The position numbers were made by a program, and so were the translations under genes. From a virus, in the IMG/VR virus record IMGVR_UViG_3300006927_003186, positions 1 through 30,940 of that record: DNA of 30,940 nucleotides. One strand, written 5' to 3'. The first letter of the stretch is position 1. Each line of letters starts with the position of its first letter. The notes beneath the pieces were generated by a model. That model saw nothing but the letters and a program-made list of their open reading frames with translations, ran no database searches and had not been told where the DNA came from. Of this stretch, positions 1 through 7,311 are shown one piece after another.

Positions 1-1
1 A

Positions 2-250
2 AACGGTGAAGATCTCACCAAGCACGTGACGCTAACCTGCATCGTCACAGATAATGCAATAACTATCAAGATTGCGGACGAAGGACCGGGATTCGATCCT
101 GTCACAGTCCCAGATTGCCTAGTAGACGAGAATCTCGATAAACCGAGCGGTCGTGGCCTGGAATTGATCCGTAGCCTCATGGAATCCGTACAATGGAATG
201 ACAAGGGCAATGAAATCGAGATGCGGCAAATTAAAACCGCAGCCGCCTAG
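2..250 (+). CDS. Anti-sigma-type serine kinase/ATPase, C-terminal part (5' end outside window)
   Basis: The frame is open from the first bases of the window, so the gene is cut by the left edge; a GTG at 26 is internal. The visible part is the C-terminal half of a GHKL (HATPase_c_2) domain of the RsbW/SpoIIAB type. The first residues (NGED) fit the end of the N box (usually NA..HGN). ADEGPGFDP is the G1 box (DxGxGF) and PSGRGLELIRSLM is the G2 box. Family members bind ATP and sequester sigma factors or phosphorylate anti-anti-sigma proteins. The protein ends just after the domain, as single-domain RsbW-like proteins do. It converges on the channel gene with 7 nt between stop codons and no visible terminator. 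Whether this is a host gene or phage cargo cannot be decided here. Confidence 0.85.
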   Translation, partial: NGEDLTKHVTLTCIVTDNAITIKIADEGPGFDPVTVPDCLVDENLDKPSGRGLELIRSLMESVQWNDKGNEIEMRQIKTAAA

Positions 251-257
251 TCATTTC

Positions 258-1148
258 TCATTCTGCCATGCGATAACCACGTTCGATCTTGCGGCGTTTC
301 TTCATTTTGCCCCGTTCTTTCTTCCACTCCACGAGTGGGTCAATATTTGGATCATCTTCCAGAGCTTGGACTGAATCACAAGCATTGGAGAAGGCAGAAA
401 TAGCCATTCCAATACTCCCAATAATTGGTATCAACATCATACCAACAAATATCTTCCCGTATAAAGTAGATGGGGAGGCATCTCCGTAACCCACGGTAGT
501 ACCTGTGACAATAGTGAACCACACAACATCCAAAATGCTCCCAAAATGCTCCGGTTGAGCTTTCCGCTCCAGTTCGAGACACACAATAGCAAAGAACAGC
601 CACATAATACCCACCGAGAACACCAAACCCTTGAGATTGTGATAAGCCCGATAGAATTTGAGTGCCGTCAACTGCAAACCCCGACTATAACGAAAAAACT
701 TGAGTGCCCGAAGAATCCGTAAAGTCCTAACCAGCCCAAGATATTGAACTGGGCAGATGAAACCGACCCAAAATGGCACAATTGCTATAAAGTCGATCAA
801 CCCCCAAATATTGAGTGGGTAGGATGTATCCGGGGCACCATAATAAGATGGATTCGATCTCCACCATCTGACGAATATCTCGAAGGTAAAGAAGACAGCG
901 ATAAGACGTTCTGACCACAGGTAATACCATGATGATTCATGACTGTTGGTCCAGCCATTCTGGAGACTCAACTCAGTCTCCAGTAAGAACAGAACGATGC
1001 TAATAACAATGAGAGGCTTCGCCAACCAATCGATCACCACAATACACTTGTCCCAGAAGTCACTGATCTTGACTTCCTCTTCAGCTTTAGCTGGCTGCGG
1101 AGCTATTGACTTCAATCTTTTTTGGAGTGGTTGTTTATTCTTACCCAT
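258..1148 (-). CDS. Voltage-gated potassium channel (six-helix Kv-type)
   Basis: The 296-residue protein has the layout of a Kv/KvAP-type channel. A charged N-terminus is followed by S1 (LIVISIVLFLLETEL), S2 (RLIAVFFTFEIFVRWW), S3 (LNIWGLIDFIAIVPFW), a positively charged S4 (VRTLRILRALKFFRYSRG), S5, a pore loop with the selectivity filter TTVGYGD, and S6 (GKIFVGMMLIPIIGSIGMA). A basic 40-residue C-terminus follows. It should form a tetrameric K+-selective pore in the cytoplasmic membrane. The start is ATG at 1148 with GAGAGG upstream. It is the last gene of the leftmost minus-strand run, downstream of the primase and two small acidic genes. K+ channels are known from chloroviruses but are uncommon next to myovirus genes. 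Assignment to the channel family is firm; gating behaviour is not. Confidence 0.93.
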   Translation of the reverse strand: MGKNKQPLQKRLKSIAPQPAKAEEEVKISDFWDKCIVVIDWLAKPLIVISIVLFLLETELSLQNGWTNSHESSWYYLWSERLIAVFFTFEIFVRWWRSNPSYYGAPDTSYPLNIWGLIDFIAIVPFWVGFICPVQYLGLVRTLRILRALKFFRYSRGLQLTALKFYRAYHNLKGLVFSVGIMWLFFAIVCLELERKAQPEHFGSILDVVWFTIVTGTTVGYGDASPSTLYGKIFVGMMLIPIIGSIGMAISAFSNACDSVQALEDDPNIDPLVEWKKERGKMKKRRKIERGYRMAE

Positions 1149-1205
1149 GATCGCCTCTCATATATAATAACTCTCGCAACCGTGAATCGGGAACGAGGGT
1201 CATAG

Positions 1206-1526
1206 TTACTCGTCTTCGTCGGGAACCTGTGGAGCCGGATCAGGAGCACCACCAAAACCTTCAATTGGCTCCAAACCCTTATCTCCAAGTTTGGTGCCAG
1301 GGACATAAGCCAAAGATTCTGTGATCGAATCAATCGGCACCATCACAATCATCTCTTCAGTCTTCATCATCGACCCAGCCGGGCTGCCGGGACTCGCTGG
1401 GCGTTCCACACTACCATAGACAGTCGTCGAAACCAGGACCAAGCACCCCGCTGGTCCCAATTCCTTGGCATACGTCTGTCGGATAATACGCCCATCCCGA
1501 CTGGTATCGATGAGTTTGAACGACAT
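1206..1526 (-). CDS. Hypothetical acidic protein, 106 aa
   Basis: I do not recognise the family. The N-terminal 75 residues are predicted to be mixed alpha/beta with hydrophobic strands (CLVLVSTTVYG, MIVMVPIDSI). The C-terminus is a proline-, glycine- and acid-rich tail (GGAPDPAPQVPDEDE). The ATG overlaps the stop of the gene before it (TAATG), which indicates translational coupling and supports both genes. It lies between the small acidic gene and the K+ channel gene on the same strand. Confidence 0.7.
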   Translation of the reverse strand: MSFKLIDTSRDGRIIRQTYAKELGPAGCLVLVSTTVYGSVERPASPGSPAGSMMKTEEMIVMVPIDSITESLAYVPGTKLGDKGLEPIEGFGGAPDPAPQVPDEDE

Positions 1527-1720
1527 TACACTTTGGCTTCTTCCTTGGCATGCTTGGCCATCAGGGCGGCGACTTCGTCATCGACGTCACCACTTCCGTA
1601 CTTGTCTTCGAGGTTCTCTGTGTCGTCTTCACGGAGTTCCTCCCAAGCCTCAGCATCGCTCTCGGCGTCACGGGCAGCGTCTTCCGGCTTACCGAGACGA
1701 GCAAGAGGACCACCATCCAG
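1526..1720 (-). CDS. Small highly acidic protein with no standard start codon (about 64 aa)
   Basis: This frame reads a plausible Asp/Glu-rich helical protein (LARLGKPEDAARDAES, then AWEELREDDTENLEDKYG, ending MAKHAKEEAKV). Its TAA overlaps the next ATG as TAATG. Upstream, the frame is closed by a TAA at 1724-1726, and between that and the protein there is no ATG, GTG or TTG; the first candidate is CTG at 1720. An ATG at 1740, overlapping the primase stop (ATGA), is in the neighbouring frame, and a -1 shift near 1722 would join it to this frame. So the start may be CTG, a frameshift product, or a sequence error. Charge pattern and coupling make a coding role likely. Confidence 0.6.
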   Translation of the reverse strand: MDGGPLARLGKPEDAARDAESDAEAWEELREDDTENLEDKYGSGDVDDEVAALMAKHAKEEAKV

Positions 1721-1736
1721 ACTTTAACAATACATG

Positions 1737-2861
1737 TCATCGTCGAACTAATAATTGTCTGAGCCTAACCAATTCCTTGGGTGTCAATTTCTTAATTCCA
1801 TCGTCGTGGATATCACGAACTTTGTCGAAACCGGAAACATTCTCCCCAATCTCATTCCAATCTTTGGTCTTGAAGGTTTCACCATCCCTGGTGTATTCAA
1901 GCTTGGGTGGAATACTACAAAAAACAGTGAATCCCTCCCTATGCAACATCGCTTGATTGGTAATAATACTTTTGATACCGGCTGAGTCATTGTCTGGGGA
2001 CAGGATAATTCCTTGTTTTGGCCCCAGAATTCTAATCTTACCAATCTGTCTCGGAGTTAGGATAGCTCCCCCAGATGCTAAGGTCTGATCTCGGAGAGTA
2101 TGCTTGTCGAAGATTGCCTCAGTAATGATAATATAAGATGCTGGTTCCACATCATCAAATCCGTAGAGAAAGTCACCTTTAGATCCTTCGGTTTCTCCTA
2201 TCACATCTCCAGATTTCTTATCACGAACCTGGATGTCTGGGAAATTGAACCGCTTGTTCAATCTGGATCTACTTTGCCAATACACTAGAGTGTCGAACTC
2301 GTAATAGGGCCAATATACGTCCATCCCCAGATGGTGTAATTCATTCCTTTCAATATCCTCTTCAGTGTATCCTCTAGTACCCAACCACCTGATGAGAATA
2401 GTCGCCTGGCGGTTAATAGAGGTAGCCAGGATCTCCGTGCCATCCGGAAGGGCCACGGTGATCTTTTTCTGGGCCTTTCCGTCAGTGACCCGCCCCTCGG
2501 GCCTCAGATAAGATGAAAGATCCGTAGAGCTTCCGAGAATCTCTTTGAGAGCCTCTCGGTAAGTGAATTTCCGGTAGAGCCGGACGAATTTGATGAATGA
2601 ACAATTGCGACGGTTAGTCTCAGGATTTATTGGACCGGCCCATTCATTACCACGCCAATCGTTGCATACACCATTCTCTGGGTTTATGTTGAAATTATGC
2701 CCTGTATCACCGTCGAATGGGCTATTTATACAATATTCTGATCCGCCCTTACGGGTTTTGAACTCGAAATTCTGTTCAATCCATGCAGCAACTTTAGCGG
2801 CGGGAAGCTTCTTGAATCCTTTGCCTAGTTTGCTACGATATGCACTGGCGTCATAATTCAT
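1737..2861 (-). CDS. TOPRIM-domain DNA primase, phage type
   Basis: This protein of about 374 residues resembles phage DnaG/gp4-type primases. Numbered from the in-frame TTG at 2870, the N-terminal region (about 45-90: CINSPFDGDTGHNFNINPEN, later CNDWRGNEWAG) matches the shape of a CHC2-type primase N-domain, but the Cys/His ligands are mostly missing, so zinc binding is doubtful. A TOPRIM domain follows: the glutamate motif IIITEAIFDKHTL near residue 251 and the DxD motif SPDNDSAG near 291-298. It should make RNA primers for phage replication. There is no helicase domain, so a separate helicase is expected elsewhere. I prefer the ATG at 2861 over the TTG at 2870. Its stop overlaps an ATG in another frame, next to the small acidic gene. 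Confidence 0.82.
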   Translation of the reverse strand: MNYDASAYRSKLGKGFKKLPAAKVAAWIEQNFEFKTRKGGSEYCINSPFDGDTGHNFNINPENGVCNDWRGNEWAGPINPETNRRNCSFIKFVRLYRKFTYREALKEILGSSTDLSSYLRPEGRVTDGKAQKKITVALPDGTEILATSINRQATILIRWLGTRGYTEEDIERNELHHLGMDVYWPYYEFDTLVYWQSRSRLNKRFNFPDIQVRDKKSGDVIGETEGSKGDFLYGFDDVEPASYIIITEAIFDKHTLRDQTLASGGAILTPRQIGKIRILGPKQGIILSPDNDSAGIKSIITNQAMLHREGFTVFCSIPPKLEYTRDGETFKTKDWNEIGENVSGFDKVRDIHDDGIKKLTPKELVRLRQLLVRR

Positions 2862-2875
2862 ATCCGTCAAATACG

Positions 2876-3238
2876 TTATTTGAACAGAGTGACAATGAGG
2901 CTGATGATAGCGACGACAAGAGATGTAATCATTCCGACTACTGCACCCCAGAATCCCCAGGAGCTGGATATTTTATCGTCGCGATGGGATTGGGATCTGA
3001 AGGATGAGAATTTTGCGTCTAGAGCCGCAACTTCCTTCTTGATATCCTCGTCACCCTTATTAACCACTTTGGTCATTGTTTTTGATAGGGATTCTCGGAG
3101 TTCCACCAATTCTTTGGCAATTTGTTTATCTGCATCTACAGATTGCTCCCTCAGTTTCTCGACGGCTTGATTTAATCTTTCAAGCTCAGCGAGAACCAGT
3201 CGTTTGTATTCATTCCAGCCATCGCTTCTAGGTGGCAT
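2876..3238 (-). CDS. Coiled-coil protein with C-terminal membrane anchor (XhlA-like layout)
   Basis: Of 120 residues, about 15-90 are a charged heptad-rich helix (LVLAELERLNQAVEKL, ELVELRESLSKTM). The C-terminal 30 residues form one membrane segment (WGFWGAVVGMITSLVVAIIS). This layout matches small phage membrane proteins such as the hemolysin XhlA family, which assist lysis, but no diagnostic motif is present. An anchored spacer or a sensor partner for the PAS protein is also possible. The start overlaps the end of the PAS gene by 11 nt, so the two are probably translated together. Confidence 0.7.
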   Translation of the reverse strand: MPPRSDGWNEYKRLVLAELERLNQAVEKLREQSVDADKQIAKELVELRESLSKTMTKVVNKGDEDIKKEVAALDAKFSSFRSQSHRDDKISSSWGFWGAVVGMITSLVVAIISLIVTLFK

Positions 3239-3707
3239 TCTCGTTACCGGTCTGGTGATTGCCGATGTTCGTAAATCTTTTTAGTTGGCTTCCGGGCACC
3301 GGTCTGGCTATGGCATATATCAGACCATCCGTCCACCTTGTAGTATTCCATTCAAAAATTACATAATCGTTACTGTCTTTTTTTCGGTAGCGATTGTGGA
3401 ATCGGATGGTATCTTGTTCAGTCATGTGCCCCAAAACATTTTTGGTGACTTCGACGTCGTCAGGATGAATAAAAGTTGAAAGCGGCCTTGCAAGAAGTTC
3501 CGTTTCAGTCCACCCCAATATCCGCGTCCAGGCCGCATTTACTCTCTTGAGATATTCAGCATCTGCAATACAGAACATATCTGGCGATAATTTGAAAAAA
3601 AGATCTGTCTCTGTCTCTCCTCGACCTTGGCAACAATGTAATTCTTCCGTGAGTTCCCGGAGTCTGCACAACTTGCTAGGCATGAATTCAATATTGGTTC
3701 CAGGCAT
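3228..3707 (-). CDS. Single PAS-domain protein, 159 aa
   Basis: Residues about 30-135 form a PAS fold. LFFKLSPDMFCIADAEY is the first strand pair, then comes VNAAWTRILGWTETELLAR, then FIHPDDVEVTKNVL (the usual HPDD after the F helix), then a PAC-like segment with FHNRYRKKDSNDYVIFEWN. There is no kinase, cyclase or DNA-binding output domain. In bacteria such domains sense ligands, redox state or light, or mediate dimerisation; the ligand here is unknown. A Cys pair (HCC) lies ahead of the domain. It follows the 286-aa structural-type gene by 8 nt and overlaps the coiled-coil membrane protein gene, with which it may act. Confidence 0.85.
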   Translation of the reverse strand: MPGTNIEFMPSKLCRLRELTEELHCCQGRGETETDLFFKLSPDMFCIADAEYLKRVNAAWTRILGWTETELLARPLSTFIHPDDVEVTKNVLGHMTEQDTIRFHNRYRKKDSNDYVIFEWNTTRWTDGLIYAIARPVPGSQLKRFTNIGNHQTGNENAT

Positions 3708-3715
3708 GATCTATC

Positions 3716-4576
3716 TCACGAAACTGTGAAAATGAACTTCCGACTAACACGAGTAGACCCATCAGGCAGGTTTAGTGTGATCTGATATTGGTACGTTCCT
3801 TTTAAGAACGCTGTTGTATCCAAATTATAGCGTACCACCCATGGATTGGATCGGAATGATCCATGGCGAACAGCTATTTCGCATGGATCATTCTGAATTA
3901 ATAACTCGCAATGTTGCGTCTCAATAGTAATCTGGGGACGCAAGAAAGGAATAATGGGCTGGACTAGGTTGAAGTTGTAATCATACAACGGCAACGGCAT
4001 CAAGCCTACTTCAAGGGGGCGAGTCTCTGGAGTATGGAACCTCTGATCTAAAGGCTCAAATCCAAAACGAATTGTTTGCAATTTATCGTCACAAAACCAC
4101 TCATCTGGGTACACCCAGAAACGATGGCAACACTTCAACAATTCGGAATCGAAGAGTGGGTCGTCCAGATCACAACTAGTCGGATCAGTACCATCCTCGC
4201 AAGGACTACCGGCGAAATAATACCAGAGGTCAAAATAAACATCCGGCACTTCAAAGTCATTGGGGATAGTAAATGGCAAGTGGTATTTGCCGGGTAGAAC
4301 CGCTCCTGCTGGAGCCTCAGTACCACAATCTCCATCGGCCGCCGTATCATCATCTTGGCACAATGGAGATGGATAGAGTGAATCAAAAGGATCCACAACT
4401 GGAATAGTTGCTACAAGGTTATGAGGGACAACTTGTGTTTTGTAAATCTCGACAAATCGCACCGCAAACGGATCAGTCAATACGCCATTACGCAGGAAAT
4501 CGACATTAAGATCGACAACCTGCCCGCGTCTGGCAGATATCCGTGGGAACGAATTTGTAAGTTGTGTGCACGCCAT
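3716..4576 (-). CDS. Probable virion structural protein, beta-rich, 286 aa
   Basis: The family is not recognised. The sequence is rich in beta-prone stretches and prolines, and its last 80 residues resemble an Ig-like or fibre-type domain (WVVRYNLDTTAFLKGTYQYQ ending RVSRKFIFTVS). A Cys-containing acidic insert (CQDDDTAADGDCG) and further Cys residues lie in the middle. The N-terminus (RISARRGQVVDLNVDFLRNG) also reads like a domain in tail or decoration proteins. The start has a good ribosome-binding site, GGAG with TA four bases before the ATG. A promoter-like TCAAAGATA lies 23 nt upstream, so it probably starts the left transcription unit. Confidence 0.6.
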   Translation of the reverse strand: MACTQLTNSFPRISARRGQVVDLNVDFLRNGVLTDPFAVRFVEIYKTQVVPHNLVATIPVVDPFDSLYPSPLCQDDDTAADGDCGTEAPAGAVLPGKYHLPFTIPNDFEVPDVYFDLWYYFAGSPCEDGTDPTSCDLDDPLFDSELLKCCHRFWVYPDEWFCDDKLQTIRFGFEPLDQRFHTPETRPLEVGLMPLPLYDYNFNLVQPIIPFLRPQITIETQHCELLIQNDPCEIAVRHGSFRSNPWVVRYNLDTTAFLKGTYQYQITLNLPDGSTRVSRKFIFTVS

Positions 4577-4598
4577 AGTCTACTCCAAATTCTTACGG

Positions 4599-4607
4599 TA
4601 TCTTTGA
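4599..4607 (-). promoter_or_regulatory. Candidate late-promoter motif upstream of the 286-aa gene
   Basis: On the minus strand this reads TCAAAGATA, followed by CCG, and lies 23 nt before the ATG at 4576 with a GGAG ribosome-binding site between them. The same motif recurs before other operon-leading genes in the window (10908, 14824, 16759, 18517, 20572). Its position resembles that of the T4 late promoter box (TATAAATA), but its use is inferred. Confidence 0.5.
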
Positions 4608-4624
4608 TACGAAGAAGAATAGAC

Positions 4625-4876
4625 TTAACGTCTCCCACGTGATGACATAGACGGTTTAGATGGAGTACGTGGACGCGGTGCGGAGCCGACCTGTTTCTTC
4701 TCTTTGTCGGCCTTCTCCTTGAATTCCCTTTCAAGACGCTTCATGTACCATCCACGATCCTCAGAAATCATCTGGGCCTGTTCAAATAGAGAGAACTTCC
4801 CATAGTGCTTCAACTGGAATTGTTGTTCCAGGATCTGGTAATAATACTTATCGAAAGCTTCACTGCTTTGTCGGGC
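4625..4876 (-). CDS. Possible tail-chaperone extension reached by +1 frameshifting (gp51-like)
   Basis: The frame encodes a helical, aromatic and basic protein: ARQSSEAFDKYYYQILEQQF, then KHYGKFSLFEQAQMISEDRG, then WYMKRLEREFKEKADKEKKQ, ending in a Ser/Arg/Pro tail. The only conventional start is TTG at 4813 with no Shine-Dalgarno sequence, yet the sequence before it is protein-like and runs back into the end of the gp26-like gene. No ATG or GTG exists in that stretch. This favours production by a +1 shift from the upstream gene, as tail chaperone genes often do. The text also resembles short T4-type baseplate assembly proteins, but the identity is uncertain. Coordinates give the frame from the shift point. 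Confidence 0.55.
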   Translation of the reverse strand, partial: ARQSSEAFDKYYYQILEQQFQLKHYGKFSLFEQAQMISEDRGWYMKRLEREFKEKADKEKKQVGSAPRPRTPSKPSMSSRGRR

Positions 4877-5918
4877 GAAAAAAGCTTTCCGTAATCGGAA
4901 GCTCCGTCGTGAATTCGTTGCCGCAATCTGTGCAGGTTACAACAACTGAGTTATCAATACCAGGAGTATTATCACGAAGCCATTCGCGGATTGTAGCAGT
5001 ATCTTGAGAGTGAAGCTTTGAAATGAATTGGCGGATTGTAAAGATATCGCCAACACCCATCACGTTGACAATAATCTTCTCCATATTGTCAGTAATAGTA
5101 TCGTCGATACGTTCATTCTGAGTCTGGATTTGCTTCGGTTGAGATAGGGGGGATTGTCCCTTCTTCCTGGTCCTAACTCCGCCGGGTCGAACCATCATCT
5201 TGTCTTTGGTCTTTCTCTTCGCCAACATATCGTTGGCATCACCAGCCCGTAGAAACCGCACTGATACCCACACGTCGCGTCCCGTGGCTTCAGATAAATA
5301 TGGCAATGTGACCTTGAATGGCTCATTACCTAACGACTTGTCAGCCCATACGATCGTTGAAGCCAATTCATTAAGATCGTATCGGTGAGTAGAGACTGAT
5401 TCACAATTCTTGTCGGGGCAGGTAATAGCAAATTCATACACATGACCATGAGTAATACCACGGAGGTAGTACAACAAGAAAATGCGGTCACCAAGCATGA
5501 GGTTAATCGGGTCAAACCCATCCGGGAATTTGCAGCATTCGCGGAACAGATAATCGATAGACTGCCCAGACTGTGCCAACCGTTGCGTAGCAAGAATTTT
5601 CTCTGCCACTTGGCCCATTGCTCTTACTTTGACAATTCCATCTGGCCAACCGTAGTAAATGCCTTGACTTGGTAAAGCACACTCTTCCCACGGTATAAGT
5701 TGCTCATCTGGTGTTTGCAGCAACTGGGTGAGAAATTCTTCGTTAGAAGCACCAGGTGTCACAACATCAGTCAGATTGGCGACATGTGTCTCCATCTTAT
5801 TGATGTCTGGATCTATACCATCAGAGATTGCGGTAGTGGTATTAGAAGTGGGAGCATCCGGCCCCTCAATATTTAGCTCTTCTTCTGGAGCTTGGCCAGC
5901 TGGGTCTTTTGCCATCAT
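4860..5918 (-). CDS. T4 gp26-type baseplate/tail assembly protein
   Basis: This protein of about 352 residues matches the T4 baseplate gp26-like family. It has the hallmark LPSQGIYYGWPDG followed by IVKVRAMGQVAEK, a central helical region (LMLGDRIFLLYYLRGITHGH), a Cys pair (CPDKNC) and a C-terminal CTDCG followed by LPITESFFRP. A disordered acidic N-terminus (about 65 residues) precedes this core and makes it longer than typical members. I chose ATG at 5918, which has AGGA just upstream, over an in-frame TTG at 5933. Near its end there is a run of six T on the minus strand before CGC, where a +1 shift would fuse it to the next frame. It probably acts in baseplate hub or tail assembly. Confidence 0.75.
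   Translation of the reverse strand: MMAKDPAGQAPEEELNIEGPDAPTSNTTTAISDGIDPDINKMETHVANLTDVVTPGASNEEFLTQLLQTPDEQLIPWEECALPSQGIYYGWPDGIVKVRAMGQVAEKILATQRLAQSGQSIDYLFRECCKFPDGFDPINLMLGDRIFLLYYLRGITHGHVYEFAITCPDKNCESVSTHRYDLNELASTIVWADKSLGNEPFKVTLPYLSEATGRDVWVSVRFLRAGDANDMLAKRKTKDKMMVRPGGVRTRKKGQSPLSQPKQIQTQNERIDDTITDNMEKIIVNVMGVGDIFTIRQFISKLHSQDTATIREWLRDNTPGIDNSVVVTCTDCGNEFTTELPITESFFRPTKQ
4875..4883 (-). other. Candidate +1 frameshift site (TTT TTT CGC)
   Basis: In the gp26-like frame the codons are AGC TTT TTT CGC. A tRNA-Phe with anticodon GAA on the second TTT can re-pair with TTC after moving one base forward, a known +1 shift chemistry. The shifted frame stays open for over 80 codons and encodes the downstream protein, which lacks a good start of its own. 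No stop codon or strong stimulatory structure was identified at the site. Confidence 0.4.
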
Positions 5919-5942
5919 TGATTCCTGCGACAATAGAATTAC

Positions 5943-6134
5943 TCAGTCGCAAGTATCTACTCTTGAGGATATCCCGAGAGACGAAAAATTAAACCGGAGT
6001 GCAAAACGAAGCGACTCGAACAGCTCGGATTGAATTTCATCATTTCCAGTACTGGTAACCAGTCGACAGACTCGGCTGCACGCTGGGCACTTTGCGGCAA
6101 TTGTCAGGCCAGGAGCGGATCTTCTTCGGCCCAA
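5943..6134 (-). CDS. Possible small Cys-containing protein between tail tube and gp26-like genes
   Basis: The frame reads LTIAAKCPACSRVCRLVTST, then GNDEIQSELFESLRFALRFN and ends RVDTCD. It fills the gap between the tail tube gene and the gp26-like gene. CPAC suggests half of a zinc site. The only formal start is TTG at 6134, inside the tail tube gene and without a Shine-Dalgarno sequence; a CTG at about 6107, at the tube stop codon, is another option. A second frame across the same gap is also open but reads less like protein. Confidence 0.35.
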   Translation of the reverse strand: MGRRRSAPGLTIAAKCPACSRVCRLVTSTGNDEIQSELFESLRFALRFNFSSLGISSRVDTCD

Positions 6135-6655
6135 TCGTATGCGATGGTTACTTCAACTAGTTTCACATCACTATTGGTGTAAGTCAATTCCCCATGTTTA
6201 ATGACTTTAGGCCAACTATTATAGAGACGCCATCGGATCCGATCAAGGTCATTCCAAGTCGGAAGATGGACATCTAATTCGGACATTCGCTTATAGTCAC
6301 CACCAACTTTCAAACCTTCTGTGGGTGTCCACACAGTCTGCCGCCAATTCTTGACAATGGCTAACAGACCCTTGGTGTCATACCATGATACTTTAATATC
6401 TTCCCATACAACACTCTTAGCCCACTTATACTCCAAACTAGATGCAGTATATGAATCGGTATTCGCCGTAAAAGTAGGAAGAGTCAAGTCCCTGAGATGA
6501 ATCAACGCCGAGTTCACCTCAACATTATTCCCAAAGAGATTGAAGATTTCCCAAGTATAGGTGTAGAAATACTCCGTCCTGTTAGATGAAGGACCGCCTA
6601 TTCCGGCTTGCCCACCAAACGCACCATTCGGAGATGTTACTTGGAATCCAGGCAT
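6104..6655 (-). CDS. Tail tube protein paralog (T4 gp19-type), 183 aa
   Basis: It begins MPGF like the two neighbouring paralogs and shares their layout: an N-terminal Gly-rich arm, a strand region (YTWEIFNLFG), a VVWEDIKVSWYD segment in the middle, and a C-terminal SWPKVIKHGELTYTNSDVKL motif that aligns with WP..v...eL.Y.s.D in the other two. This is the T4 gp19/phage tail tube fold, which stacks as hexamers inside the sheath. It lacks the canonical PGK segment of the other two, so it may be a specialised terminal or baseplate-proximal ring. Its ATG directly follows the stop of the preceding paralog. Confidence 0.75.
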   Translation of the reverse strand: MPGFQVTSPNGAFGGQAGIGGPSSNRTEYFYTYTWEIFNLFGNNVEVNSALIHLRDLTLPTFTANTDSYTASSLEYKWAKSVVWEDIKVSWYDTKGLLAIVKNWRQTVWTPTEGLKVGGDYKRMSELDVHLPTWNDLDRIRWRLYNSWPKVIKHGELTYTNSDVKLVEVTIAYDWAEEDPLLA

Positions 6656-7284
6656 TAGTTAAAGTTCTTTGCCTCAATCGCCTTGTTATAGCGTAAAGTT
6701 ACCGTGATTTCAGCAATATCGGTTGAGGCATAGCTCAAATCAGACGGAGTTACTCTCTGTGGCCAACAATCTGCCAAATAATAAGTCCATACCGGAGTGC
6801 CGTTCCCATCCAGCATTGCCAATTCACACGGCTTCTGATATCCGATTCCCAATACTGATTGGTCCAAGTGTACTACACCACCTGGGAGGCCAAAATTCTT
6901 ACCACCCCACCATTCATAAATGAGGCTTGCAGCTTGATCCGTCAGATCCTGGTCCAGGTATGCGTGTTGGCCAGTCAATCTCTCGTAGAAGGTAATATCG
7001 ATCGGCTTCCACCGATTCTTACCAGGCCGGTAGATCTCATCCTGCCCACTGTGGATAGTGATTTCGTCGAATTCGGGTGTTGGGCGGGTGGCTTTGTAGG
7101 CGAATAGGAGCAGGTTGGTTGATCCCCCACTATCTCTATCCAGTGGTTCCAGAGTTTGAAAGATATAGCGGTGTGCTCGAGCCGTCTCTTCAGTGTGGGA
7201 CGGTTCAACATCTGCCGTACTGAAGCCCATCTCATCGTTGAACAGATGGCAGGCATCGTTGAATGGTATGTTGAATCCAGGCAT
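6655..7284 (-). CDS. Tail tube protein paralog (T4 gp19-type), 209 aa
   Basis: The protein starts MPGFNIPFND. It contains RPTPEFDEITIHSGQDEIYR, PGKNRWKPIDITFYE and DCWPQRVTPSDLSYASTDIA, which align with the same segments of the other two MPGF proteins and with gp19-family tubes. A promoter-like element CGAAAGATA lies about 28 nt upstream and a second AGATA lies 4 nt before the ATG. A perfect palindrome separates it from the preceding tube gene, so it may be expressed apart from that gene. It overlaps the next tube gene at its stop. Confidence 0.8.
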   Translation of the reverse strand: MPGFNIPFNDACHLFNDEMGFSTADVEPSHTEETARAHRYIFQTLEPLDRDSGGSTNLLLFAYKATRPTPEFDEITIHSGQDEIYRPGKNRWKPIDITFYERLTGQHAYLDQDLTDQAASLIYEWWGGKNFGLPGGVVHLDQSVLGIGYQKPCELAMLDGNGTPVWTYYLADCWPQRVTPSDLSYASTDIAEITVTLRYNKAIEAKNFN

Positions 7285-7311
7285 ATTCTATCTACACTAT
7301 TAAATCCACCG

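Noticed and set aside
1465-1956. 163-aa plus-strand reading frame opposite the primase end and small acidic genes
   Set aside because: It is rich in Arg/His/Ser of the kind produced by antisense reading, spans several minus-strand genes with good coupling, and has no ribosome-binding site.
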